Part shown: positions 34,202-43,581 of the stretch, piece after piece
Numbering within the stretch: position 1 is the stretch's first letter
Layout of the letters: each line of letters starts with the position of its first letter
DNA from: Bacteroidales bacterium
GTDB lineage: Bacteria > Planctomycetota > Planctomycetia > Gemmatales > Gemmataceae
Length of the DNA stretch: 64,000 nucleotides
Reading direction: 5' to 3'
Assembly (NCBI GenBank): GCA_026931725.1
Contig: JAIXLE010000147.1
Span: 32,528 to 96,527, forward strand
Translations under genes and position numbers: made by a program
Notes under the pieces: model-generated
Databases searched by the model: none
The model's input: the letters and a program-made list of their open reading frames with translations, nothing else
Told to the model about the DNA's origin: nothing

Positions 34202-35824
34202 CTACGCGGACTTGCGGATAACCCTATTCTGACTATCTGAAACCGGGAAGTGAAGTTCAAATCGGCTCGGTTGTGCCTCAGTTGGGGCGAAACGGAGTTG
34301 ACCGCCGTTTTGCTGGACCAACCGCCACGCCACGGGCAGCCCCATTCCGGGATGGCGACCGGCCGCACGTCCACAAAAGAACGGATCGAAGAGTTGATCC
34401 CGGATTTCCGCATCTGGCCCTGGTCCGCTGTCTGCGATAACGAACCGCACCGTGTTCCCGATTGCGGACAGGCTCATCCGTACCCAGCCATCCGGCTCGA
34501 CCGCTTCCACGGCATTCTGAACGATTTGCGTCAAGGCCTGCTGAAGTTGGTGCGGATCCAGCACCAGGTCGGGCAACGCGGATGCACCCCACTCTAAAGT
34601 GAACTGCACGGAATGCTCGGCGGCGATTCGCTCCCAGGCTACCGCGATCGTTGGCAGCCAGTCCGCTAGTTGGATCGCTTCGGGTCGGGGCAGCGGTGGC
34701 CGAGCAAAAAGCCGGGTCTTGGCCAATAGTTCACTGATCCGATGCGTCGAACGGGCGATGGATGCAAACCGTTCGATACGATCCGCATCGACTTCTTCCT
34801 CGGCCAGAATGCGGCTGTTGCCCAGAATAATCATGAGCGGGTTGTTGATTTCATGGCTGGCACCGGCTGCGAACTCTGCCAATCCCCGGAGTCGGGCTTC
34901 TTGCACCCGTTCAGCGAGGGTGTGTTGCTGAGTGGAAACATAGGTTTCGAGTTGGTCGATTCGCTTTTCCAATGGCTCGGCATCGGAAGTTTGGGTGGCT
35001 TCTCGCAGTTGCGCGGTTGTATGCAGAAGCCGAACCATGACTTGGATGGTGGAGGGAGGAATCGTCGGTTGTGCCCATGCGGAGGGGATCCGTGGTGCCG
35101 TGGGCTTGGCCAGAGACTGCTGTAAGTCCACAGCCTGCGTGGTGAGTGTAGGATTCCGCGCGTCATCGGGGATTTCGGCAAACAACGGCGTTCCCACATC
35201 AGCCCGGCAGACGGCGTGTACCGCCGCTTGCACGATCGGGAACAACCCGGCATCCGCGCCCAATTGTTCCGCGTCCTGCACGGGAAGCGTCAACCAACCC
35301 AGTGTTGCGGCCAGCCACGCCGGCAGACGCTGACGGGCTGTCAGTTGACGTGTGAGTGTTTGGACAAATTGGGGCGAGTGCGCGAAAATTTCCGTCGCCG
35401 TCGGATGCACGGCACAGAGAGCATACCACCCCAGCGGGGTCAGCAATCCTGTGACCCATGCCGCTGCTGGGGATGTGTTCCCAGTCGTCGTGGCGAGTCG
35501 CGCAGCCACTGAAGCTATTCGCTGTCCGATTTGGCATAGATGCGCCGCGTGCGGGGTCTGGGTCCAATCGGAGTACCCTTTTGCATCCGCCGTCAACCAG
35601 CGAGCCGCCAAGGCACAATGCATCGGCTGGAGAATGAAAGTCGAATCGAAGACGAACTGTTGGGCGGATCGGGGGCGTTGACTGCGCACACAGTGCAAAG
35701 TGATCCCAGGATCCATACTCAGCAAACCGAGGTTCGGTCGGTCGGCCGTGAGTGCTTCCAGGGCGGACCAGGCTGGGCGCAACCAGATGTGTTGGAGCGC
35801 ATCTTGCGCAAGCGAGCCCGCCAC
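34202..35824 (-). CDS. Histidine kinase with degenerate HDOD-like N-terminal region
   Basis: This soluble 540-aa kinase has no membrane helix. Start chosen at GTG 35824 because AAGGAG lies 8 nt upstream on the minus strand; ATGs further upstream (35905, 35983) have no ribosome site and the latter overlaps the preceding gene. Residues about 80-145 resemble an HDOD domain, but the usual GLLHDIG is GLLTPLG, so metal-dependent catalysis is not expected. A coiled linker (about 280-320) precedes the H-box SHEINNPLM with phospho-acceptor H324. The ATP domain has VQNAVEAV (N), DSGPGPD (G1) and GMGLPVA (G2). It follows the HTH-receiver gene and is its likely partner. Confidence 0.85.
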   Translation of the reverse strand: MAGSLAQDALQHIWLRPAWSALEALTADRPNLGLLSMDPGITLHCVRSQRPRSAQQFVFDSTFILQPMHCALAARWLTADAKGYSDWTQTPHAAHLCQIGQRIASVAARLATTTGNTSPAAAWVTGLLTPLGWYALCAVHPTATEIFAHSPQFVQTLTRQLTARQRLPAWLAATLGWLTLPVQDAEQLGADAGLFPIVQAAVHAVCRADVGTPLFAEIPDDARNPTLTTQAVDLQQSLAKPTAPRIPSAWAQPTIPPSTIQVMVRLLHTTAQLREATQTSDAEPLEKRIDQLETYVSTQQHTLAERVQEARLRGLAEFAAGASHEINNPLMIILGNSRILAEEEVDADRIERFASIARSTHRISELLAKTRLFARPPLPRPEAIQLADWLPTIAVAWERIAAEHSVQFTLEWGASALPDLVLDPHQLQQALTQIVQNAVEAVEPDGWVRMSLSAIGNTVRFVIADSGPGPDAEIRDQLFDPFFCGRAAGRHPGMGLPVAWRLVQQNGGQLRFAPTEAQPSRFELHFPVSDSQNRVIRKSA

Positions 35825-35943
35825 CGTGGTGTCTCCTTCCCTGGTGCCGATTGAGCGTCTGAGCCGACATCTCCAAGTGAGAGTGGCCCGGCGAACCGTA
35901 TCCATTGCGGTTCGGTTCGCCCGAATGTGTCGGCACGCGGGAA

Positions 35944-36525
35944 TCAGGCCGGAGTCGCCGGTTCCATATCCAGTTGCAGGCACATTCGCTCAATGAGAAC
36001 ATCGACATCGAATGGCTTGTGAATGAAGTCGTCGGCCCCGGCGAGCTTCAGTTCCTGGATCTTGTCTTCCTCTACCATCCCACTGATGCAGATAATCCGC
36101 ACATCTTCCAGCGTGTTATCAGCCCGGACACGGTGGCAGACTTCCTTGCCGTTGATGTCCGGGAGCATGACATCCAGGATGATGAGATCCGGGCGATAAT
36201 CCTTGACCATCATCCCCGCATCGAAACCGTTCGCGGCGATTTTGACTTCAAACCGGCCGTCTTCCTCTAAAGATTTCCCGATCATCTCGACGATATCGAC
36301 CTCGTCATCGACCAGCAGCACTTTGCGTTTGCCGCTTTCGAGAGCATCGGTGGGAATGCCGTTATCTTTCATGAAGCGGTAGAGCGCTTCGCGGGGAATC
36401 CGCCGAAATTTGGAACCGGGAACCCGGAATCCCTTGAGTTGGCCGTTGTCGAAGCAACGGATAATAGTTTGCTGGCTGACCTTACAGATTTTGGCAGCCT
36501 CGCCGGTCGTGAACACGGTCTTCAT
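35944..36525 (-). CDS. Response regulator with N-terminal excisionase/MerR-like DNA-binding domain
   Basis: This 193-aa protein starts at the ATG giving MKTVFTTGEAA. Residues 1-58 form an excisionase/MerR-type winged helix-turn-helix (GEAAKICKVSQQTIIRCFDNGQLKGFRVPGSKFRRI, quoted only in part: TTGEAAKICKVSQQTIIRCF). Residues 68-185 form a receiver domain with DD at 73-74, the phosphorylation Asp at 118 (IILDVMLPDINGK), Ser at 148 and Lys at 170. The output domain precedes the receiver, the reverse of the usual order. It is 119 nt upstream of the histidine kinase start on the same strand and follows a consensus promoter at 36753-36780. Confidence 0.92.
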   Translation of the reverse strand: MKTVFTTGEAAKICKVSQQTIIRCFDNGQLKGFRVPGSKFRRIPREALYRFMKDNGIPTDALESGKRKVLLVDDEVDIVEMIGKSLEEDGRFEVKIAANGFDAGMMVKDYRPDLIILDVMLPDINGKEVCHRVRADNTLEDVRIICISGMVEEDKIQELKLAGADDFIHKPFDVDVLIERMCLQLDMEPATPA

Positions 36526-36987
36526 ACTGCGTCCCACCTACCGGCAACCGCCGGCTGACTGGAAGAAGGTTCGTCCCTGAAACCAGAGCGAACCGGAACC
36601 CATCCCTGGATACGTCATGAACCTGTGTGATCCGCAAACAACCCTTCAAGAAAACTCAATCTCATCCGTACTGACTGGGTCCAGATACTAGAAGCGAAGC
36701 TCGACGGGGCATAGGCAAGATGGCAAATCCTGGGAATCCTCCCATGCACCAGATTATACCCCTGCCATAACCTCTGTCAACGCAACGCTTACTCATTACA
36801 ACCAAGCGGGCATCATTTCGGAGATGACACCCAATTATGATCCCGTGAACCGTTTGGGTCGCGGGAACTGATCAAGATTATCCATACTGCCCAGACTGTG
36901 TATAGCCCAAAGTTTCGTATCACACATGGCCCGCCGTAGCACTCAGTTACCCGAGTTGCCCCAACCGGCGAGGTGCCCCATACCCGA
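36526..36987. other. Long leader and intergenic region upstream of the HTH-receiver gene
   Basis: This 462-bp stretch contains the promoter at 36753-36780 and a predicted leader of about 220 nt for the response regulator. The rest, toward the mnmG stop, shows no gene. I see no recognised riboswitch. Confidence 0.5.
36753..36780 (-). promoter_or_regulatory. Consensus sigma-70 promoter for the HTH-receiver gene
   Basis: On the minus strand TTGACA (36780-36775) and TATAAT (36758-36753) both match the consensus perfectly and are 16 bp apart. Transcription would start near 36746, about 220 nt before the start codon. Confidence 0.75.
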
Positions 36988-38820
36988 TCATTCCAGATAA
37001 CACAACAGCACTGCCAAGTCTGCCGGGGTGATGCCGCTCACCCGGCTCGCCTGACCTAAACTCGTCGGTTGAATCCGGCTCAGCTTATCACGGGCTTCCA
37101 GTCGCAGTTGGGGGACGGCTGTGAAATTGAATGTGGCAGGAATGGGCTTGTTTTCCAGGCGTTTGAACCGTTCGATCTCCATCGTTTGCCGGTCGATGTA
37201 GCCGCTGTATTTTGTCTCCAACACCACCTGTTCCACAACGGTTGGCCGGGTGTTCCATGCCCGCAAGGGGGGGTGGCGTTCGCAAAGATTTTCCCATTCC
37301 GTGCCGGTGCGTTTCAGCCAAGTCAGTAAATTTTCTCCCTCCGATTTGGCGGCCCGGAGGTCTGCGTACAGTTGGGCGATTTGGGTTTCCTTTTCTTCCA
37401 ATCGTTGCCAGGCTTCCTCGGAGACGGAACCGATTTGCCGGGCCAGGGGTGTCAACCGGCGATCGGCGTTGTCCTGACGCAGCAAAAGGCGATATTCGGC
37501 CCGTGATGTGAACATCCGGTACGGTTCGTCGACACCTTTCGACACCAGATCATCAATGAGAACGCCGATGTAGGCCTGACTCCGATCGAGGAGGAACGGC
37601 GGTTTTCCTTGCAGTTTGAGAGCCGCGTTCAGTCCGGCCATGAGCCCTTGGGCGGCGGCTTCCTCGTAACCCGTGGTGCCGTTGATTTGCCCGGCGAAGT
37701 ATAAACCGTCCACGGGTTTGGTTTCGAGCGTCTGTTTCAGTTGTGTGGGCGGGGCGTAATCATACTCGACAGCATAGCCCCACCGCATCACCTCAGCGTG
37801 TTCCAAGCCGGGAATCAGCTGGAGCATGGCTTGCTGGACATCTTTGGGCAAACTCGTGCTGATGCCGTTGCAGTAGTATTCGTGGGTGTGCAACCCTTCG
37901 GGTTCCAGGAAGATCTGATGTGAGGTCTTGTCCCCGAATCGGACGACTTTATCCTCAATGCTCGGGCAATAGCGGGGGCCGCGTGAGCCAATCTGGCCGG
38001 TATACATCGGAGCTCGGTGCAAGTTGGCCCGAATCAGTTCATGGACGGCCTCGGATGTGGTGGTGATGTGGCAATCGAGTTGCGGAACGGTAATCCGCTC
38101 GGTGGCGAAGCTGAACGGCCGGGGCACCGCGTCCCCGCGTGAGATTTCGAGTTGGGAAAAGTCGATCGTTCGGCCATTGAGTCGGCAAGGGGTGCCGGTC
38201 TTGAATCGGGCCAACTCGAATCCAGCCGCGGCGAGGCTATCGGACATTCTTTCCGCGGAGGAATCCCCGGCTCGCCCGCCAACAGTTTTGGCTTCGCCGG
38301 TGTGCATCAACGCTTTGAGAAATGTCCCCGTGGTCAGAATCACTACGGGAGCGCGATAGTGGGTATCTCCGCGAGCCACGATGCCCCGGACCTGGAATTG
38401 GGCCGTCGCGGATGGCTCGCACGGTTCCAGCAATAGCCCTTCCACGAGTTCTTGCCGGAGGGTGAGGTTTTCCTGTTCCTCTACCCATTGTTTCATCGTG
38501 AATTGGTATAATTTTTTATCGCACTGGGCACGCGGCGAGTGCATCGCCGGGCCTTTGGAGGCGTTCAGCATTTTGAACATGATGCCGCTAGCATCGGTGC
38601 AACGGCCCATGACACCGCCGAGTGCGTCGATTTCCCGGACGATTTGCCCTTTGGCCACGCCGCCGATGGCGGGATTGCACGACATCTGCGCGACAGCATC
38701 GGCATTCATGGTGAGCAGGCAGGTACGCCATCCCATTCGGGCGGTGGCCATCGCGGCTTCCGTCCCTGCGTGTCCGGCCCCGACCACCACGACATCGTAC
38801 TCAAAAGTCAACGCACTCAC
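36988..38820 (-). CDS. mnmG: tRNA uridine-5-carboxymethylaminomethyl(34) synthesis enzyme MnmG
   Basis: MnmG, with MnmE, modifies the wobble uridine of several tRNAs using FAD. Start chosen at GTG 38820 ([20 protein letters not shown] follows); the GGGGGAAG purine run 4 nt upstream supports it. The frame extends to 39051, but that would run into the divergent def gene. The 610-aa product has the FAD loop GAGHAG (about 14-19), the [24 protein letters not shown] core (in part), [18 protein letters not shown], and the C-terminal helical domain ending in [15 protein letters not shown]. Its partner mnmE is not in the window. Confidence 0.95.
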   Translation of the reverse strand: MSALTFEYDVVVVGAGHAGTEAAMATARMGWRTCLLTMNADAVAQMSCNPAIGGVAKGQIVREIDALGGVMGRCTDASGIMFKMLNASKGPAMHSPRAQCDKKLYQFTMKQWVEEQENLTLRQELVEGLLLEPCEPSATAQFQVRGIVARGDTHYRAPVVILTTGTFLKALMHTGEAKTVGGRAGDSSAERMSDSLAAAGFELARFKTGTPCRLNGRTIDFSQLEISRGDAVPRPFSFATERITVPQLDCHITTTSEAVHELIRANLHRAPMYTGQIGSRGPRYCPSIEDKVVRFGDKTSHQIFLEPEGLHTHEYYCNGISTSLPKDVQQAMLQLIPGLEHAEVMRWGYAVEYDYAPPTQLKQTLETKPVDGLYFAGQINGTTGYEEAAAQGLMAGLNAALKLQGKPPFLLDRSQAYIGVLIDDLVSKGVDEPYRMFTSRAEYRLLLRQDNADRRLTPLARQIGSVSEEAWQRLEEKETQIAQLYADLRAAKSEGENLLTWLKRTGTEWENLCERHPPLRAWNTRPTVVEQVVLETKYSGYIDRQTMEIERFKRLENKPIPATFNFTAVPQLRLEARDKLSRIQPTSLGQASRVSGITPADLAVLLCYLE

Positions 38821-38944
38821 GGACTTCCCCCGTTCCTCACAATTTCCCGTATTCGTGTATGATACTGTGGTTCCGCTCGAACCGCGCGGGGCAACATTCC
38901 AGAAATTCGACGGGGTAAAGCCAGAACTGGGAATCCGATCGCAC

Positions 38945-38972
38945 CTGCCAAGAATCGTTTCGGCGATATAAT
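38945..38972 (+). promoter_or_regulatory. Candidate promoter for def
   Basis: CTGCCA (38945-38950) and a perfect TATAAT (38967-38972) are 16 bp apart. The predicted start near 38979 is 27 nt before the def ATG. Confidence 0.55.
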
Positions 38973-39005
38973 ACGATTTTGATTCGGCCCACGGGAACGG
39001 CGCTG

Positions 39006-39557
39006 ATGAATGTGTTGTCCTATCCTCACCCGGCTCTGCGGGTGAAAGCACGCCCTGTCACGACTCTCGATGCCGCGGTCATCCAGGCCGGGCGGGAGAT
39101 GCTGGAACTCATGTACAAGCAGGAAGGACTCGGGCTCGCCGCTCAACAGGTGGGGCTCGATTATCAGATTCTCGTCATCAACTTCCAAGGTGATCCCGCC
39201 TGCCCAGAGCAGGAAGTGGTGGCGATCAATCCGGTGATCCTGGAGTCGAAAGGATCGGAAAAGGGCCGCGAAGGTTGCCTGAGTTTCCCTGGGCTCTACC
39301 AGGACATTCGCCGAGCGAAAATGGTCCGGGTGCAGTATTACGATCTCACCGGGAAGCCGTTCGAGATGACCTGCACGGGCCTACCCGCCCGCATTTGGCA
39401 GCACGAAATCGACCACCTCAACGGCGTGCTCTTCATCGACAAGATGGGACCGCTCGCCCGTATGGGGAGTAAGAAAGCGATCGAAGACTTCGTCACGAGT
39501 TTCCGCAAGAAGCAGGAAAAAGGCGACATCCCCCCAGATGTTGAGATGAAGCTGTAA
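39006..39557 (+). CDS. def: Peptide deformylase
   Basis: This metalloenzyme removes the formyl group from nascent proteins. The 183-aa product starts at ATG 39006 ([13 protein letters not shown]). The three family motifs are intact: [10 protein letters not shown] (41-50), EGCLSFPG with metal ligand C91, and HEIDHLNG with ligands H133 and H137 and catalytic E134. The C-terminal tail is Lys-rich. It is divergent from mnmG. fmt is not adjacent. Confidence 0.96.
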   Translation: MNVLSYPHPALRVKARPVTTLDAAVIQAGREMLELMYKQEGLGLAAQQVGLDYQILVINFQGDPACPEQEVVAINPVILESKGSEKGREGCLSFPGLYQDIRRAKMVRVQYYDLTGKPFEMTCTGLPARIWQHEIDHLNGVLFIDKMGPLARMGSKKAIEDFVTSFRKKQEKGDIPPDVEMKL

Positions 39558-39669
39558 GATCGGGGACCGTTGACGGTGAATAGCATGCAGTCGATGGGTG
39601 CGGATCGGGACCGGTACCTCGTTCCCGATCCTTTCATTTCTTTCAAAACTCTCACACGAGATACCTAGA

Positions 39670-40728
39670 ATGCCGACAGCCAAAGCCTACGCCAGCGTCA
39701 GTCCCACGGCGGCCCTGGCCGGAATCACGATTCCCCGTCGAGAAACGACGAAAACCGATGTACGGATTGAGATTCTGTTCTGTGGTGTGTGTCACTCGGA
39801 CTTACATCAGGCTCGCGATGAATGGCACAGCGTGATTCCGACTGTGTATCCCTGTGTGCCGGGTCATGAGATTGTCGGGCGGGTCACGCAAGTGGGACAG
39901 GGCGTGACGAAATTTCAAGTGGGTGATCTGGTCGGGGTCGGCTGTCTGGTGGGTGCGGATCACTCCTGCCCGAACTGTCAGGGAGGATTTGAACAGTTCT
40001 GCCCGAGTGCCACGTTTACCTACAACTCACCGGACCCACACGGAACGGCTCCGGTTACTTATGGTGGCTACTCGGATAGCATCGTGGTGGAAGAGGCGAT
40101 GGTTCTGCGGATTCCGGCACATTTGAACCCAGCCGGAGTGGCTCCGCTCTTGTGTGCGGGTGTGACGACCTATACACCTTTGAAACGGAATCACGTCGGC
40201 CCAGGGAAGAAAGTCGGAATCGTCGGCCTCGGTGGACTCGGCCACATGGGCGTAAAGCTGGCTCATGCGATGGGAGCTCACGTCGTGGTCATCACCACCT
40301 CGCCAAGTAAGGCCGAAGATGCCCGGAGACTCGGAGCCGATGAGGTCATCATCTCGAAGAATACCGATGAGATGAAGCAGCACGCCGGGTCGTTCGACAT
40401 GATTCTGGATTGCGTGTCCGCCGATCACGACATCAATGCCTACCTGAATTTGGTGCGTGTCGGCGGGAATCTGACGCTGGTGGGTGCCCCGGAAAAGCCG
40501 CTGCCGGTTTCCGCGTTCTCCCTATTCTTTGGCAACAAAACCCTCAGCGGATCGCTGATCGGCGGCATCGCCATCACCCAGGAAATGCTCGACTTCTGCG
40601 GTCAGCACAACATTACCGCTGATGTCGAAGTGATTCCCATACAGAAGATCAACGAAGCCTACGAACGGATGCTCAAAAACGATGTGAAATACCGTTTTTC
40701 GATCGACATGGCCTCGCTGCGAGATTAA
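39670..40728 (+). CDS. Zinc-dependent NAD(P) alcohol dehydrogenase (YahK/cinnamyl-type)
   Basis: This 352-aa medium-chain dehydrogenase would interconvert an alcohol and an aldehyde, probably with NADP(H). Start chosen at the ATG giving MPTAKAYASVS. Catalytic zinc ligands are C41 (CGVCHSDLH), H66 with E67 (PGHE) and the Cys in LLCAGVTTYTP. The cofactor loop is GLGGLGHMGVK. The structural zinc loop shows D97, C100, C103 and C111, with Asp where family members usually have Cys. A strong stem-loop follows 24 nt after the stop. Confidence 0.9.
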   Translation: MPTAKAYASVSPTAALAGITIPRRETTKTDVRIEILFCGVCHSDLHQARDEWHSVIPTVYPCVPGHEIVGRVTQVGQGVTKFQVGDLVGVGCLVGADHSCPNCQGGFEQFCPSATFTYNSPDPHGTAPVTYGGYSDSIVVEEAMVLRIPAHLNPAGVAPLLCAGVTTYTPLKRNHVGPGKKVGIVGLGGLGHMGVKLAHAMGAHVVVITTSPSKAEDARRLGADEVIISKNTDEMKQHAGSFDMILDCVSADHDINAYLNLVRVGGNLTLVGAPEKPLPVSAFSLFFGNKTLSGSLIGGIAITQEMLDFCGQHNITADVEVIPIQKINEAYERMLKNDVKYRFSIDMASLRD

Positions 40729-40751
40729 AGGTTCAGTGAGAAGAAACAAAA

Positions 40752-40792
40752 ACCGGCGAGACTCATCCACAAGTGGGATGAATCTCGCCGGT
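40752..40792 (+). terminator. Long stem-loop after the alcohol dehydrogenase gene
   Basis: The arms ACCGGCGAGA (40752-40761) and TCTCGCCGGT (40783-40792) pair perfectly, with a further inner helix TCATCC/GGATGA. It lies between convergent genes and could serve either strand. No T-run follows. Confidence 0.7.
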
Positions 40793-40829
40793 GAAGAATC
40801 AGAAATTCTGCTTACGGCAGCATTCTGAT

Positions 40830-40912
40830 TGCTGGAGACAGGACTTGAACCTGCACACCCTTGCGGGCACCAGTCCCTCAAACTGGCGTGTCTGCCATTC
40901 CACCACTCCAGC
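40830..40912 (-). tRNA. tRNA-Leu (GAG)
   Basis: The minus strand folds into an 83-nt class II tRNA. The acceptor stem pairs GCTGGAG with CTCCAGC and is followed by discriminator A; CCA is not encoded. The D arm reads TGGTGGAATGGCAGAC. The anticodon stem CCAGT/ACTGG encloses the loop TTGAGGG, giving anticodon GAG. A long variable arm (CCCGCAAGGG) and the T arm GGTTCAAGTCC follow. These features together identify tRNA-Leu reading CUC/CUU. Confidence 0.95.
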
Positions 40913-40926
40913 GGTGTGATACCTGC

Positions 40927-40954
40927 ATTATGCGGAGCAATCGCCAGTCTTCAA
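40927..40954 (-). promoter_or_regulatory. Candidate promoter for tRNA-Leu
   Basis: On the minus strand TTGAAG (40954-40949) and CATAAT (40932-40927) are 16 bp apart. Transcription would begin about 8 nt before the tRNA. Confidence 0.6.
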
Positions 40955-41134
40955 GCCCGGTCTGCCCAGAGTTCACCCAAGATTTTTGCGGAATGGGGTT
41001 TAACCCTGCTATCTGGAGTGACTTTGTCGCTGGCACCACGACGATTTTCCGGTGAGAAATCGCGCCAGACAATAAGCGAAGGCCGTATACAGTACCCCAG
41101 TGTGCTTTAACTCAATGGCTAACTGGAGTCTCCC

Positions 41135-41704
41135 ATGCGTGTAGGCTTAAGCATCGCCGCGGTTCTGGTCATTCTCTCCGCGTCGCTGGTGCGGAGTCGT
41201 GATACCGCCCCCACACCCACCCCGCCGAAAACGGAACAGTCGTTCCCACTGGTGCCAGCACATGGTGGAATCGTTCCCACGCCGGGTGCCGCGGAACCGC
41301 CCCGACAGGGTACGAAAGTCATCTTCGACATCACCGCGGGGGGCAAACTCGATAAGGTCAACCCTGGGTTTGAGCGAGTGGCCCGATACCTGAATCTCTC
41401 GGCCGCACACGGGGTCATGCCGAATGGGATCAAGATTACAGCCGTCCTGCATGGCGGGGCGACGGTCTGTGCGTTGGGAAATACCCGCTACGCCCAACAC
41501 GCGGGAACCAAGGGGAACCCGAATCTTTCATTGATACGGGAACTGCAAAAGCATGGTGTCGAAATCTATGTTTGTGGGCAATCCCTGGCACGAGAAGGGT
41601 TTGCGACCGATGACGTGACAAAAGAAGTCCCCATCGCGGTTTCCGCCATGTCGGTACTGGTGAATCGCCAAACCGATGGATATGCGTTTCTTCCCGTGAA
41701 CTAA
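41135..41704 (+). CDS. Exported DsrE/DsrF-like family protein
   Basis: This 189-aa protein has an N-terminal hydrophobic signal (VGLSIAAVLVILSASLV) and a Pro/Thr-rich linker to about 55. A DsrE-type alpha/beta domain follows, with KVIFDITAGGKLDKVNPGFERV, written in part, ITAVLHGGATVCAL and EIYVCGQSLAREG. DsrE-fold proteins handle sulfur or act as small adaptor subunits; the conserved Cys is present in VCGQS. A multiheme cytochrome gene follows 186 nt later on the same strand, so a periplasmic redox role is possible. The substrate is unknown. Confidence 0.82.
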   Translation: MRVGLSIAAVLVILSASLVRSRDTAPTPTPPKTEQSFPLVPAHGGIVPTPGAAEPPRQGTKVIFDITAGGKLDKVNPGFERVARYLNLSAAHGVMPNGIKITAVLHGGATVCALGNTRYAQHAGTKGNPNLSLIRELQKHGVEIYVCGQSLAREGFATDDVTKEVPIAVSAMSVLVNRQTDGYAFLPVN

Positions 41705-41890
41705 GCCGAGAACAGATGTTGCCCCGGATGAGGCAGGTGGTATCCTGCCCTCACGGTTGCTGATTTCGTTACAACCGAGTCGTACGCACGGTTTCCTCGG
41801 AAACTTCCGTGGCGGTAGGCTTTCGTGGATTGGGTGAATGTGAATATATTCGACGTGAGAACAATACATCGCCGATGAGGGTGCGGGGCT

Positions 41891-43555
41891 ATGAGAACGC
41901 GAATCCTGTGCGGAGTCGGGGTGGCGCTCAGCGCGGTCGTGGCGTTCGGAATCCCCGATGTCAGTTGGGGGCAACCTCCGGCCCATTCACCCACCAACTC
42001 TTCCCCCGGCTCTGCTTCTGCCGCACGGTTTTTGCTCCATGCCGACCCGGCCCAGTGCGGCGGTTTGGGTTCGAGTATCGCCGGATGCGAACGCTGTCAT
42101 GCGCAAAAGAATGCAACAGACTCAAAGACACCCGATCGATATCACTCTGATCAATTCATTCTGTTGAACGAGAGTATCACTTGGTTCGAGAAGGATATTC
42201 ACTCGGCAGCGTATCAGAACTTATCAGGTCCGATTGGTCAGCAGATGGCCCGCGTCCTCGGTTACGATGTTACGAAGGATGCCCGCTGTTTGACTTGCCA
42301 TTCCGCGGATACGCAGCCAGTCCAACCATTGGCCGAGAAAAAATACGAGCAGTTTGCCACGGCGGATGGTGGCATCAATTGCACGGTCTGTCATGGTTTG
42401 GGTCGAGATTGGCAGAACTCTCATTTCGATACGCCGCGGCAAGCGGGCGATCCGATGCCCTGGCGGGCGAAAGACCCGGCCTACAAGTACAGCAAAGGAA
42501 TGTCGGACCTGCGGAACCCCGCCACAAAGGCGAAATTGTGCGTGTCTTGCCATGTTGGCAACCCGGACGAAGGGAAGATCATCACCCACGAGATGTACGC
42601 GGCCGGCCATCCACCGTTGCCGCCGTTCGAGCTCGGCACCTTCATGGAAAACGAACCGAAGCACTGGGGCTACCCAACGGATAAACGGCTCAAATTCTTC
42701 GAGGAGTTCGCCCAAAAGGAACCGACAAAGAATTGGCCAATCTTCCGGTTTCACCCTGCGCAAAAGGAATCGTACTTAGCTCGCCATGTCGCCAACGGGG
42801 CGATTGCAGCACTGCAAGCCGAGATGCGCACCGTCGCCGCGGAGGCCCAAGCCGCCGCTGACCCGAACGGTACCACGATGGTCGATTACGCCCGTTTCGA
42901 CTGCTATGCCTGTCATCATGATCTGAAATATCCCAGTGACCGTCAGAAACGGGGTTACTCCGGCCCCCCAGGGCGACCGACTCTGAAAGCCTGGGTCGAA
43001 GCCCTTCCCGGCGTGGTGGCGAAACATGCGGAAGGGTTGAACCATCCCGAATTGAAAGAACTGGCCCCCGCGTTCGCCGTGAAATGGGAAGCGGTTCAAA
43101 AAGCGGCGGTCGCTCGGCCATTCGGTGCCCCGGCTCCACTCGCCGCCGCCGCGAATGATCTTGCGGAATGGTGCGAACAGTTCCTACTCGCCCAAACCCA
43201 GATTGCCACGCCGGTGTATACCCCCGAGGAGACGGCCCGGTTGCAGCAACTGGTCGTCGAAGCCGCCACGGGCCGCTGGGCCGCGGACCCGGAAGCGGCC
43301 ATGCACCTGACCTGGGCCTACGTCACGCTCCGTTCCGATGGCCAGCCCGCCATTCCGAAAGAGCAACTCGATCAATTGGATGCGGTCCTGGCTACTCAGG
43401 TCCGTTATCCGCACGATTATATGAACCCAACCACCAAACGGCCCAAGCCCGTGCAGGACTATCTCAAACCGCGTCTGCGGAAGTTCGGCCAATATGAAGC
43501 GGACAAACTTCGGCAGGCATTGCGTGCAATCGCTCCCCACGCTGGCAGCAACTGA
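41891..43555 (+). CDS. Exported pentaheme cytochrome c (cytochrome c554-like)
   Basis: This 554-aa protein has a signal peptide ending near residue 27 and five CxxCH haem-binding motifs: CERCH (66-70), CLTCH (133-137), CTVCH (164-168), CVSCH (217-221) and CYACH (338-342). The segment HEMYAAGHPPLPPFEL (about 233-248) matches a motif of the cytochrome c554 family, where His residues act as distal haem ligands. The last 200 residues lack haem motifs and are helical. It should transfer electrons in the periplasm. It follows a DsrE-like gene, and the electron donor and acceptor are not evident. Confidence 0.92.
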   Translation: MRTRILCGVGVALSAVVAFGIPDVSWGQPPAHSPTNSSPGSASAARFLLHADPAQCGGLGSSIAGCERCHAQKNATDSKTPDRYHSDQFILLNESITWFEKDIHSAAYQNLSGPIGQQMARVLGYDVTKDARCLTCHSADTQPVQPLAEKKYEQFATADGGINCTVCHGLGRDWQNSHFDTPRQAGDPMPWRAKDPAYKYSKGMSDLRNPATKAKLCVSCHVGNPDEGKIITHEMYAAGHPPLPPFELGTFMENEPKHWGYPTDKRLKFFEEFAQKEPTKNWPIFRFHPAQKESYLARHVANGAIAALQAEMRTVAAEAQAAADPNGTTMVDYARFDCYACHHDLKYPSDRQKRGYSGPPGRPTLKAWVEALPGVVAKHAEGLNHPELKELAPAFAVKWEAVQKAAVARPFGAPAPLAAAANDLAEWCEQFLLAQTQIATPVYTPEETARLQQLVVEAATGRWAADPEAAMHLTWAYVTLRSDGQPAIPKEQLDQLDAVLATQVRYPHDYMNPTTKRPKPVQDYLKPRLRKFGQYEADKLRQALRAIAPHAGSN

Positions 43556-43581
43556 TTCGGCAAAAATTGATGCTGCGGGAA

